Source: Ruminococcus sp. (GTDB lineage Bacteria > Bacillota > Clostridia > Oscillospirales > Ruminococcaceae). Taken from it: a stretch of DNA of 55,203 nt. Of this stretch, positions 1 to 7,112 are shown piece by piece. The stretch's first letter is position 1. Every line of letters begins with the position of its first letter. The notes under the pieces were generated by a model. That model was not told the origin of the DNA. It did no database searches and was given only the letters and a program-made list of their open reading frames with translations. The translations under genes were made by a program, and so were the position numbers. The stretch covers positions 1 through 55,203 of the forward strand of contig JAFZRF010000029.1 in assembly GCA_017620025.1 (NCBI GenBank), written 5' to 3'.

Positions 1-18
1 ATTAGTAGTATTATTCAT
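1..18 (-). CDS. 5' end of an unknown gene running off the left edge
   Basis: On the minus strand an ATG at 18-16 is preceded by a strong AAGGAG Shine-Dalgarno (24-29) with 5-nt spacing. Only six codons (MNNTTN) lie inside the window, so nothing can be said about function. It diverges from the regulator/integrase pair on the plus strand and would belong to the same integrative element. Confidence 0.5.
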
Positions 19-78
19 GTGGTCTCCTTCCGATTATATATCTATCTCTAATCGTGTGAAAAAATCTCAGGGTGCCTC

Positions 79-107
79 TTGACATCTCTCTGCGATTCTG
101 ATATAAT
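79..107 (+). promoter_or_regulatory. Consensus sigma-A promoter of the regulator/integrase unit
   Basis: TTGACA (79-84), 17-nt spacer, TATAAT (102-107): a perfect vegetative promoter. It lies 84 nt upstream of the HTH regulator start at 192. The 19-191 gap holds no gene. The long leader may carry operator sites for the regulator, but no clear palindrome is visible. Confidence 0.75.
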
Positions 108-191
108 TGTACCATACGCTTCCAGACATTTCAATTGTCTTAATTCAAATAGTACAGTAACAATTTATTCATAATTAGCGGAGGGACAACA

Positions 192-965
192 ATGAAAACG
201 ATAGATCAGGAAAAAACAAGAGAGAAGATTGTTGCTCTGCGTACCGAACGGGGATTATCGCAGAATCAGCTTGCAGAAGCCCTTGGTGCTTCACGTACAC
301 ACTATAATGGCATCGAACACGGCAAAGCTACTATTACCAACAGCTACATCAATATGCTTGCTGAGTTCTATGATGTGCCTGCTGAGAATATAGCTGTCTA
401 TGCCGACAGCTATGACGAGGAGTATTATGAAGCCTTGCAGAAGTTCAATCACCTAATGGGTGACAGCTTCGACAGCCTGAAATCTCAGGCTGTACTGCTC
501 GATACTGCCACATTTGTCGGTAAACGTAACCAGAATGTATTGTCAACGGTACTTGCTAACCTCGGCTACACATTGGAGATCAAGGCTTCCCGTGATGTCT
601 GGAGCGATTACTTTATTCTTTCTCAGACAGACGAGGGTCAGCCTGTGTACGATATGCCCCCTGAGCTGTTGCAGCTCTTTTCTGAAGGATATGTTATCGC
701 TTTGAAAAAGGCAGGGAAGACCATGTGCTATATGTCCATAAGCGAGTATCTGCAATTCGAGAACTACCTTATCATGACCGTCAAAGGCTTTACATCGTCA
801 ATTATCAGCGATTTCAAGAAGTTCACCGTCAATAAGGACGAGGAAAAAGAAGAACCGATGCCCCTTGATGAACTGAAAACACAAATCAACCGCATTTCCG
901 AGATCATTGACACCTGCCGTGAGGCGGTAAGGCTGAAGGAGGAGAAGCAGAATGAAGTTAGCTAA
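192..965 (+). CDS. XRE-family HTH regulator of the integrative element
   Basis: A 257-aa protein. Residues about 13-66 form a Cro/C1-type helix-turn-helix (LRTERGLSQNQLAEALGASR, then an IEHGKATI recognition region). The remaining ~190 residues match no family I recognise and end in a charged, probably helical tail. The start is fixed by GGAGGG at 180-185. The stop overlaps the integrase start by 14 nt, so the two are translationally coupled and share the promoter at 79-107. The position suggests it controls excision or integrase expression, by analogy with element-borne regulators. It could instead act in immunity to a second copy of the element. Confidence 0.8.
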   Translation: MKTIDQEKTREKIVALRTERGLSQNQLAEALGASRTHYNGIEHGKATITNSYINMLAEFYDVPAENIAVYADSYDEEYYEALQKFNHLMGDSFDSLKSQAVLLDTATFVGKRNQNVLSTVLANLGYTLEIKASRDVWSDYFILSQTDEGQPVYDMPPELLQLFSEGYVIALKKAGKTMCYMSISEYLQFENYLIMTVKGFTSSIISDFKKFTVNKDEEKEEPMPLDELKTQINRISEIIDTCREAVRLKEEKQNEVS

Positions 966-2001
966 CGGCGTCGGAACGGTTTATAAGCTGTCAGGCAACA
1001 GGCGTAATCCTTACATCGTTCGTAAGACTGTTGGCTGGGACATTGACACCGAGACAGGCAAACGGAAACAGCAGTATATCACAATCGGCTATGCTCCCAC
1101 CAGGGCGAAGGGGCTTGAAATGCTCATGGAGTACAACAAGAACCCTTATGACATCGAAGCTTCCAAAATCACTTTTGCAGAAGTCTTTGAAAAGTGGTCA
1201 ACTGAGAAGTTCCCAACTATCTCCGACAGCAACGCTAAAGGCTATAAAGCATCCTATAATACTTGTGAAATCCTGCACGACAGGATATTCAAGGAGCTAA
1301 AGCTGACGGATTTGCAAGGTGTTGTGGACAACTGCGGAAAGAACTATCCAACGCTCCGTAAGCTGAAAGTATTACTCAATCAGATGTATGAGTATGCTAT
1401 GAAGTACGAGATATGCACGAAAGACTACTCTGAATATGTGGATATACTCAAATTCAAGGACAAGAATCCTAACAAGACAGATCGTTCTCCTTTCAGCAAG
1501 GAAGAAATAGATGCTCTGTGGGTGCAGGAAAACAACATCTATGCTCAGATCGTGTTGATGCTGATATACAGCGGAGTGCGTGTGTCCGAGCTGCTTGACC
1601 TGAAACGAGAGAACGTCAACATCGAGGAGCATTGTTTCAAGGTTGTTGAAAGTAAAACAGAAAGCGGCATCCGTGTTGTTCCGATACATGACAGGACTTA
1701 TCCGTTCTTCAGGAAATGGTATGAGGACGGCAATGAGTATCTGCTCCACACTCCCGACGGCAAGCAGTTCATTTACCGTAATTACTACGATTCCTACTGG
1801 ACACCTGTTATGGAGCTGATCGGCAGCACTCACAAGCCACATGATACCCGTCACACTTGCATCTCCATGATGACAGAGAAAGAGGTATCGCCTACGCTGA
1901 TAAAGAAGATCGTCGGTCACTCAGGTGCTATGTCACTGACTGAAAAGGTGTATACACACGTTAATGTGCAGGAGTTGTTGGAGGCTATAAATAGAATATA
2001 G
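952..2001 (+). CDS. int: Tyrosine recombinase / integrase
   Basis: A 349-aa phage/ICE-type integrase. The N-terminus (about 1-60) resembles an arm-site-binding domain and residues about 70-165 are the SAM-like core-binding domain. The catalytic domain keeps every key residue: Arg210 (SGVRVSELL), His297 and Arg300 (HDTRH), His323 (VGHSG) and nucleophile Tyr334 (KVYTHV). It is therefore probably active. It would catalyse site-specific insertion and excision between attachment sites. The gene points towards the rpsI end of the element, and the candidate arm sites at 4169-4199 lie about 2.2 kb downstream. Phage versus ICE origin cannot be decided from this window. Confidence 0.93.
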   Translation: MKLANGVGTVYKLSGNRRNPYIVRKTVGWDIDTETGKRKQQYITIGYAPTRAKGLEMLMEYNKNPYDIEASKITFAEVFEKWSTEKFPTISDSNAKGYKASYNTCEILHDRIFKELKLTDLQGVVDNCGKNYPTLRKLKVLLNQMYEYAMKYEICTKDYSEYVDILKFKDKNPNKTDRSPFSKEEIDALWVQENNIYAQIVLMLIYSGVRVSELLDLKRENVNIEEHCFKVVESKTESGIRVVPIHDRTYPFFRKWYEDGNEYLLHTPDGKQFIYRNYYDSYWTPVMELIGSTHKPHDTRHTCISMMTEKEVSPTLIKKIVGHSGAMSLTEKVYTHVNVQELLEAINRI

Positions 2002-2010
2002 ATACAAAAA

Positions 2011-2052
2011 ATAACCACTGAGAGAAGTGATCTATCAGCGGTTATGTTATTT
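2011..2052. terminator. Bidirectional terminator between converging genes
   Basis: An 11-bp stem (2011-2021 with 2035-2045, one mismatch) is flanked by A-rich sequence on the left and T-rich sequence on the right. It lies between the integrase stop (2001) and the stop of the minus-strand nuclease gene (2065), so it can serve both units. Confidence 0.65.
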
Positions 2053-2064
2053 TATATGTAATTG

Positions 2065-2712
2065 TTAAGCTTTGAACTTCCGAATAAAGTCTCTAAGTTC
2101 TAATTCTGTAAGCATATACACATCTTTAAAATAATAGCCTTTGTATTGTTCAAATCCGGGAGGTGTATAATGCTTACCCACTGATTCTGCAGCCTGAATA
2201 TTGAGTTGATAGTGTGTATTTTTTGTTTGACTTCCAACTATTACATAATTAATATTTTCTCTTGCAAATTTTGTGATATCTCCAGAAAACAAAGATGTGA
2301 TATTTTCTCCCGATATAGAATACAAGAAAAAAACATACCAAATACTTTCTATCATTTTTTTCCTAATAGATTTTCTTGCTTTTGAATTATTCTTGATATC
2401 GCAGTTTTTAAATTCTAAAAAAAACCACTCATTTTGGCTGTTAATGCATATTGCATCAACACCAGATAAAGGCTCAAAGATAATTTTAGGTAATAGAAAA
2501 TGTTTTCTGTATTTTGTTATGTCATCTAATTTGATTACGTCCAGATTAACAGGGGCTGTTGAAGGATACACATAATAACTATTATCGTTATCAAATGACG
2601 CATCTTGCATATTTGATATAATACTTGCCCCGTTCATATGACTACCGACACACGTATTAATTACATCTTTAAGCTTAACGAAATGAGCATTAGTTATATT
2701 CTTATGTTTCAT
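2065..2712 (-). CDS. PD-(D/E)XK-like nuclease partner of the ATPase (candidate defence effector)
   Basis: About 215 aa. I do not recognise the family by name. The segment GVDAICINSQNEWFFLEFKN has the shape of a PD-(D/E)XK core: Asp86, then Glu100-x-Lys102 at the end of the next hydrophobic strand. A basic stretch follows (KNNSKARKSIRKKM). This suggests a metal-dependent nuclease fold; it could also be a catalytically dead relative. The frame extends to 2739, but the ATG at 2712 has GGAG 10 nt upstream. It overlaps the ATPase stop by 11 nt, so the two are translationally coupled. Base composition is AT-rich compared with neighbouring housekeeping genes, a sign of transfer with the element. Confidence 0.6.
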   Translation of the reverse strand: MKHKNITNAHFVKLKDVINTCVGSHMNGASIISNMQDASFDNDNSYYVYPSTAPVNLDVIKLDDITKYRKHFLLPKIIFEPLSGVDAICINSQNEWFFLEFKNCDIKNNSKARKSIRKKMIESIWYVFFLYSISGENITSLFSGDITKFARENINYVIVGSQTKNTHYQLNIQAAESVGKHYTPPGFEQYKGYYFKDVYMLTELELRDFIRKFKA

Positions 2713-3970
2713 CCTCGTCATGCTCCATATCGTATTCAAATTCTAAATTAGCTAATTTCACAGAACCAGCCGATAAATTCTGTTTCAATTCATCAGGATT
2801 GTTCCCGTAAGATTTCATTATAAAGCCTTTTTCTGTTTTTACGGGTATATAATAATTACCTTTGTTAGAGATTCCAAGCGTTCTCATGAAGAAATCTAAC
2901 GATTCAAGGAATTGAAAACTATGAGTAACTAAGAGGATAGTAAGATCAAATTGTATTTGAAGCATTACTATTAGCTCTGCATAATATATTTGCCATTCAG
3001 AATGAAGATGTATTTCGGGTTCGTCAAGAATAAGAACATCCTTCTTTTTCAGTACGCCTGTCTCAAGCATTCTTTCAATTAAAGCGAAAGATTTTAGACC
3101 AGCTGAAATATTCCTGAAATCAACAGAAACTCCATTTTCAGAATAGTAATATCTACCATGGTCTATTACAGTTTCTCCACTATATGCCTTTTTGATTATT
3201 CCCCTTACAGCTTTAAGTTCTTTTTTATTTTGTACTGATTCAAGAATGTTTGACATAGAATCCGCATTAATATCAGCTTGAGCTCTCATAATTGCATAGA
3301 CAGCGCTTCTATCCATTGGATTCATGGATTTTAACACATTCATACGATCTGGATTATTAAGCCAGTCAAGGACAAATGGATTATTAATATAATATGCAGA
3401 GTGTTCTATTGGTTCGTCAAGTTCGCATTTACAAAATTGTTTATATATTTTTATTGTATTTGTAAAGTTTTGGATTTCACCAGATATAGAACAATGGCTG
3501 GAATTTGAAGAATAAGCATTCTTTATTTGCCCATTCATAACATTGAAAATATATCTGGATACATATTCGTTTAAGATATCAATTTCAGAAGCGTTTAAAG
3601 AATTAACAAGCGATTCGAGTTGATCTTTAGTCAACTTTACTGAATAGAAAGATTCTAAATAGTCTTTAACTTCATCTAATGAAAAGCGTTCATAATGTTC
3701 AGAAATATATTCCATAGCATTGTCGGGATCAAAGCTTTTTATAGCTAAATCCGCAGAATGATAAATATAGTTTCTTACTGCTGATCTAAGTTTACTGTAC
3801 TTTTGTGCATCTATTTTACTTTTATAATCATTTAAACCATTAAAAAATGAAAATACTGCTTTTCCAACTGTACTTTTTCCTGTATCATTATCACCACATA
3901 TGACAGTGATGCCGTCAAGTTTGATATCAGCCTCGGCAATTTTTCCGAAATTCTTAATCTTAAAAATCAT
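2702..3970 (-). CDS. ABC/OLD-like (AAA_15/AAA_21 type) ATPase, candidate defence ATPase
   Basis: About 422 aa. Walker A is GDNDTGKST near residue 27. A signature-like ISAGLKSFALIERML lies near residue 290. Walker B is LILDEPEIHLHSEW, followed by a switch histidine in VTHSFQFLE. The middle is a helical insertion. No TOPRIM domain follows, so it is the stand-alone ATPase of an OLD/RecF-like family, a class common in two-gene anti-phage systems (Septu, PARIS, AbiL types). The frame starts at 3997, but the ATG at 3970 has GGAG at 8-nt spacing and starts directly with the ATPase fold. It heads a two-gene operon with the overlapping nuclease-like gene. Function in defence is inferred from architecture and location. 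Confidence 0.75.
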   Translation of the reverse strand: MIFKIKNFGKIAEADIKLDGITVICGDNDTGKSTVGKAVFSFFNGLNDYKSKIDAQKYSKLRSAVRNYIYHSADLAIKSFDPDNAMEYISEHYERFSLDEVKDYLESFYSVKLTKDQLESLVNSLNASEIDILNEYVSRYIFNVMNGQIKNAYSSNSSHCSISGEIQNFTNTIKIYKQFCKCELDEPIEHSAYYINNPFVLDWLNNPDRMNVLKSMNPMDRSAVYAIMRAQADINADSMSNILESVQNKKELKAVRGIIKKAYSGETVIDHGRYYYSENGVSVDFRNISAGLKSFALIERMLETGVLKKKDVLILDEPEIHLHSEWQIYYAELIVMLQIQFDLTILLVTHSFQFLESLDFFMRTLGISNKGNYYIPVKTEKGFIMKSYGNNPDELKQNLSAGSVKLANLEFEYDMEHDEDET

Positions 3971-4010
3971 AAACTTCACTCCAATCATCACGGTCAACTT
4001 CTGCTATTAT

Positions 4011-4039
4011 ATTTTACTCTATATTTTTCAGCGTGTCAA
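4011..4039 (-). promoter_or_regulatory. Promoter of the ATPase/nuclease operon
   Basis: On the minus strand TTGACA (4039-4034) is followed after 17 nt by TAAAAT (4016-4011). It sits about 40 nt upstream of the ATPase start at 3970. Confidence 0.65.
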
Positions 4040-4132
4040 TACAATCCGATGAATTATACTATAAATATTATGTGTCGCTTTAGTCTAATTATGCAAAATC
4101 ATAATAAAAGCAGAACCATTATATTATCAAAT

Positions 4133-4161
4133 AAGGCATTTACCGCAAGGGCAAATGCCTT
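4133..4161. terminator. Hairpin near the element end, probable terminator
   Basis: A 9-bp stem AAGGCATTT (4133-4141) / AAATGCCTT (4153-4161) can be extended by CC/GG around a GCAA tetraloop, with T-rich sequence on its right. It could end transcription leaving rpsI leftwards or a unit reading right. Direction is not settled by the sequence. Confidence 0.45.
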
Positions 4162-4168
4162 AATTTTA

Positions 4169-4199
4169 GTTAGTTACCCGTTAGTTACGTGTTAGTTAC
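4169..4199. repeat. Three direct repeats with 11-bp period, candidate integrase arm sites
   Basis: The 9-mer GTTAGTTAC occurs at 4169-4177, 4180-4188 and 4191-4199, spaced exactly 11 bp, about one helical turn. It lies 90 bp from the 3' end of rpsI and inside the integrase-bearing element. Phased short repeats next to an attachment core are typical of tyrosine-integrase or accessory-protein binding sites. Assignment is by position and pattern only. The rest of 3998-4287 holds the hairpin at 4133 and the ATPase promoter, and no gene. Confidence 0.55.
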
Positions 4200-4287
4200 C
4201 GTCCGAAATTCACCATATCTCAGATAAACCCAAACCGAACAAAACAGCGTAAATACGTGATTTTGAACACTCCCAGCAGGGATAAAA

Positions 4288-4689
4288 TTATCTCTTTGAG
4301 AACTGAGGAGCACGACGTGCAGCCTTGAGGCCGTACTTCTTTCTCTCCTTCATTCTGGGGTCACGAGTGAGGAATCCGGCCTTCTTGAGAGTGGGACGGA
4401 GCTCAGCATCGAACTCGAGAAGAGCTCTGGAGATACCGTGTCTGATAGCGCCAGCCTGACCTGTTACGCCGCCGCCTGCAACTGTGCAGACAACATCGAA
4501 CTTATCTGTATTCTCTGTAAGAGCGAGGGGCTGACGAACGATCAGCTTGAGTGTCTCAAGACCGAAATAATCGTCGATGCCTCTGCCGTTGATTGTAACA
4601 TTACCGGAACCGGGATAGATTCTTACACGAGCAACGGAGTGCTTTCTTCTACCTGTTCCATAGTAGTATTTTGTCTTTGATTCGTACAT
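4288..4689 (-). CDS. rpsI: 30S ribosomal protein S9
   Basis: A 133-aa protein typical of bacterial S9 (uS9): N-terminal [15 protein letters not shown], and the basic C-terminal tail ending APQFSKR that reaches towards the P-site tRNA. A GTG nine bases upstream (4698) is in frame, but it directly abuts the AGGAGG at 4699-4704. The ATG at 4689, 8 nt from the Shine-Dalgarno, is the better start. It lies 17 nt downstream of rplM in the usual L13-S9 operon. Its 3' end is the boundary of the AT-rich integrative element, and the conserved tail-coding sequence is a likely integration core. Confidence 0.97.
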   Translation of the reverse strand: MYESKTKYYYGTGRRKHSVARVRIYPGSGNVTINGRGIDDYFGLETLKLIVRQPLALTENTDKFDVVCTVAGGGVTGQAGAIRHGISRALLEFDAELRPTLKKAGFLTRDPRMKERKKYGLKAARRAPQFSKR

Positions 4690-4706
4690 TTTGGGCACCT
4701 CCTTGA

Positions 4707-5135
4707 TTAAAGCTCGTAAGCAACAGGCTTCTGAGCAGCCTGCTTGTGGTCTGCGTCCTTGTAGGTTCTCAGTCTCTTGAGCTGTGCTCTGCCGAGTGTG
4801 TTGTTGGGAAGCATACCGTTTACAGCGATCATCATAGCTCTGTCAGCCTGATTAGCCATCATATCCTTGTAGGAGATGGACTTGAGTCCGCCGATCCAGC
4901 CTGTGTGCCAGTAGTACTTCTTCTGCTCGAGCTTTCTTCCTGTGAGGATAGCCTGAGCGCAATTGATGATGATTACATGGTCGCCGCAGTCTACGTTAGG
5001 TGTGTAGGTAGGCTTGTGCTTGCCTCTGAGAATGTGAGCTGCCTTAGCTGCTACACGGCCGAGAGGCTGGCCTGCTGCGTCGAGGATATACCATGTACGT
5101 GTTACTTCAGCCGGTTTAGCCAGTGTTGTTGACAT
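4707..5135 (-). CDS. rplM: 50S ribosomal protein L13
   Basis: A 142-aa L13 (uL13), recognised by [19 protein letters not shown], the [18 protein letters not shown] segment, the WHTGW...GGLKSISY region and [19 protein letters not shown]13 is an early 50S assembly protein. The open frame extends to 5225, but the ATG at 5135 has AAGGAGG (5144-5150) at 8-nt spacing and begins at the conserved N-terminus. It is first gene of the rplM-rpsI operon, with a perfect promoter at 5217-5245 and a structured leader. Confidence 0.97.
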   Translation of the reverse strand: MSTTLAKPAEVTRTWYILDAAGQPLGRVAAKAAHILRGKHKPTYTPNVDCGDHVIIINCAQAILTGRKLEQKKYYWHTGWIGGLKSISYKDMMANQADRAMMIAVNGMLPNNTLGRAQLKRLRTYKDADHKQAAQKPVAYEL

Positions 5136-5210
5136 AATAAGTTCCTCCTTGTGAGATGTATGTTCAGAGCCGGTTTTTCCTGCCCTGTGCGCACTTTCTG
5201 CGCAGTGACA
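5136..5210 (-). ncRNA. Structured leader of the L13-S9 operon (L13-leader type)
   Basis: About 75 nt separate the predicted transcription start from the rplM ATG. It contains a TGCGCA-GAAAG-TGCGCA hairpin (5188-5204) and ends in the Shine-Dalgarno. Position and size fit the autoregulatory L13 leader known upstream of rplM in Firmicutes. I did not fold it against the family model, so class membership is inferred. Confidence 0.45.
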
Positions 5211-5216
5211 GATATT

Positions 5217-5245
5217 ATTATACACGATAGGCGGAGGGTTGTCAA
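5217..5245 (-). promoter_or_regulatory. Perfect consensus promoter of rplM-rpsI
   Basis: On the minus strand: TTGACA (5245-5240), 17-nt spacer, TATAAT (5222-5217). A full-consensus promoter is expected for a strongly transcribed ribosomal protein operon. Confidence 0.85.
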
Positions 5246-5433
5246 TAGGTTTTCCGGATTTTTTTCAATCTATATCCTGTTTTCTCTTTGATTCTCTCTG
5301 TTTTTCTCGTTTTCTCTCCGGTTCTCTTGTTTCGTTCCGGGTTTCCGGTGCTGAAATTGCGGGAGGTATCTGCGGGATTTTTATGCAAAAAAACGGTAGA
5401 TCGTGGGTGCTTGCGCTTATGCCCCACCCCCTG

Positions 5434-5513
5434 CCCACTCCCCGGCGGGGAGGGGGCAAAAGAAGAGGGGGCTGTGCCCCCTCGAACCTGCTGTTATTTT
5501 TGGGCTTCGCCCC
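5434..5513. repeat. GC-rich chain of short hairpins
   Basis: Three hairpins follow each other: CTCCCCGGCGGGGAG (5438-5452), GAGGGGGC/GCCCCCTC (5465-5472 with 5476-5483), and GGGC-TTC-GCCC (5502-5511). It sits in the 5246-5783 gap, which holds no gene. The modular style recalls the large repeat family described below, but the sequence differs. Confidence 0.5.
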
Positions 5514-5609
5514 TGCTGCTTATCGGTCTGCCGGTCATCTGTGCCATTCAATTTTACGTCTTATACATAGGTGTCCGATACTACACAGGATATCTGAATC
5601 CATATGTAT

Positions 5610-5757
5610 TGTAGGGGCTGCCTTTGGCAGCCCGTATCTCCCTCAATGATTCATTACAAAGCGGACCGCCAAAGGCGGTCCCTACAACTGCTGTTCTTCC
5701 AGTGACGAGCACACACTGTACACCCCTACATTTCAAATAATCGCTGCAGGCGATACC
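5610..5757. repeat. Short intergenic repeat, family B copy 1
   Basis: A hairpin TGTAGGG.GCTGCC-TTT-GGCAGC (from 5610) and a second, GGACCGCC-AAA-GGCGGTCC (from 5663), are bounded by inverted TGTAGGG / CCCTACA ends (5610 and 5680-5686). A tail TTCAAATAATCGCTGCAGG then CGATACC runs to 5757. Related sequence occurs at 8643-8698 and 44931-44981, so this is a dispersed repeat. The element abuts the 3' end of the gene at 5784. Confidence 0.6.
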
Positions 5758-5783
5758 ATTAATTCCTAATTCCGAATTCCGAA

Positions 5784-6233
5784 TTAATCCTGTGTTTCCG
5801 CTCTGACAAAGAACAGCCCCTCCGCACGGGCAAGGTCGGCGACGAGTTTTTTCAGTCTCTCGTCCGGGGCGCAGAGTTCGGCGTACAGGTCGCCGCGGTT
5901 TATCACAAGCATTGAATCGTGCTCCGGGAGTATGATGTGCAGATACCCTGTCCCCTCTCCGGTGCTGTAACACCTGCCGACCATATCCGCAAGCAGCTCT
6001 GCCGGCGGGTTGATCTCTGTTCCCTCTTCAGACACAGCCGTCATATCGCAGTAGCAATACAGCTTCAGCACGATGTTCCTTATCTTCCGGCCAAAGTCCG
6101 CCATATCTTCACGCAGTATCCTCTCGGCGCCGAAATACCTGCCGTCCGCCTTCTCCGGCACTCTCTCCGGAAAGATATCTATAAGGTAGCGCTCCCTTCC
6201 GAGCAGCTCCTCTGCCTTTGCTTCACAGTCCAT
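5784..6233 (-). CDS. Small conserved-type hypothetical protein
   Basis: A 149-aa soluble, acidic protein with no signal peptide or membrane segment and no motif I recognise. It contains two cysteines in LKLYCYCDMT and a short hydrophobic strand pattern (YLHIILPEHDSMLVIN). The start is supported by GGAGG with 7-nt spacing to the ATG at 6233. It lies downstream of the lipoprotein gene at 6312, but a terminator (6252-6291) lies between, so it may be transcribed by readthrough or from an unrecognised promoter. Function unknown. Confidence 0.6.
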   Translation of the reverse strand: MDCEAKAEELLGRERYLIDIFPERVPEKADGRYFGAERILREDMADFGRKIRNIVLKLYCYCDMTAVSEEGTEINPPAELLADMVGRCYSTGEGTGYLHIILPEHDSMLVINRGDLYAELCAPDERLKKLVADLARAEGLFFVRAETQD

Positions 6234-6251
6234 ACTGCTTCCTCCTTTGTG

Positions 6252-6291
6252 AAAAAGCCGCAGCTCCGGTACATCCGGTATGCTGCGGCTT
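6252..6291 (-). terminator. Rho-independent terminator after the 6312 lipoprotein
   Basis: Stem AAGCCGCAG (6255-6263) / CTGCGGCTT (6283-6291) encloses a nested CCGG/CCGG pairing and is followed on the minus strand by a run of T (A run 6252-6256). Confidence 0.75.
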
Positions 6292-6311
6292 CTGTAGCTT
6301 ATTTATCCGGC

Positions 6312-7112
6312 TCAGCCGATCATTTCCTCAAACTGCGAGTAATCATATCCAACGCCGCTGCCGTCCTTGTTGGTGGGCTCCTCCAGCTCGTATACGCCGT
6401 CGGGATAGCGTATCTTCCATGTGGTGGAAGAACCGTAAAACTCAGTGAACTCGAGCCATGCGACACCCTTCTCCTTCATGGTGTCTACGAAGCTCTCGTT
6501 CTCTGCATAGGTGATCTCGCCGGTGTTCCTCGTCTCCTCGAGTCCGTTTGCGCCGATGGCATACCATGAGATGCTTGCCGAGCCGCTGCCGCCGCCCTTG
6601 ACAAGTGCGAATTCGCCGGTTGCCGTATCTGACGCAAAGTAGCAGCGTACTGCAGGCTCATCCTCGGCAACGACCTTGACCTTGTCGTCTGCGTAGGTAT
6701 ATACTGCGAGCTGCTTGTCGTCGATCATGGTACCGTATGTCATTATAAGCTCCGGTACGTTGTCCTTGTCGATATCGAACAGCGTAAAGGAGATATCAAC
6801 ATAATCGTAGGGGTTGTATATGGTGTTGCCCTTGTCATCCTTGGCATAGAGCGCAGCGATCTCCTCCTTGCTCTTTCCTTCCTCGTCCTTCTTGCGTATC
6901 TCCTCTGCAACGATAATGATACGGTCCTGTACGACGCCCTCATAGGCATTTCTTACATCGTCTCTCAGCTGTGCCGATTCCCATGTCCATGAAGAATCCG
7001 AGGGTGCAAGGCCCGGCTTCTCAGGCTCCTGTGATGCCAGTTCAGGCTTATCAACGCTCTGGCATCCCGTAAGAAGCGCTGCTGCAAGAACAACTGCTGC
7101 TATCTTTTTCAT
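6312..7112 (-). CDS. Lipoprotein of unknown function, coupled to miaB
   Basis: 266 aa with a clear lipoprotein signal: MKKIAAVVLAAALLTGC, lipobox LTGC, mature Cys17. The exported part is acidic, with a FTLFDIDKDNVPELIMTYG segment resembling calcium-binding or VCBS/FG-GAP-like loops seen in other clostridial lipoproteins. The start overlaps the miaB stop by 4 nt (ATGA, 7109-7112), so translation is coupled. A terminator follows. Role unknown; the link to miaB is probably one of transcription only. Confidence 0.75.
   Translation of the reverse strand: MKKIAAVVLAAALLTGCQSVDKPELASQEPEKPGLAPSDSSWTWESAQLRDDVRNAYEGVVQDRIIIVAEEIRKKDEEGKSKEEIAALYAKDDKGNTIYNPYDYVDISFTLFDIDKDNVPELIMTYGTMIDDKQLAVYTYADDKVKVVAEDEPAVRCYFASDTATGEFALVKGGGSGSASISWYAIGANGLEETRNTGEITYAENESFVDTMKEKGVAWLEFTEFYGSSTTWKIRYPDGVYELEEPTNKDGSGVGYDYSQFEEMIG

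Noticed and set aside
4169-4199. CRISPR-like array
   Set aside because: Nine-base repeats with two-base gaps are far too short for CRISPR; no cas genes occur anywhere in the window.
4690-4698. Upstream GTG start for rpsI
   Set aside because: It touches the AGGAGG; the ATG at 4689 has normal spacing and fits the S9 N-terminus.
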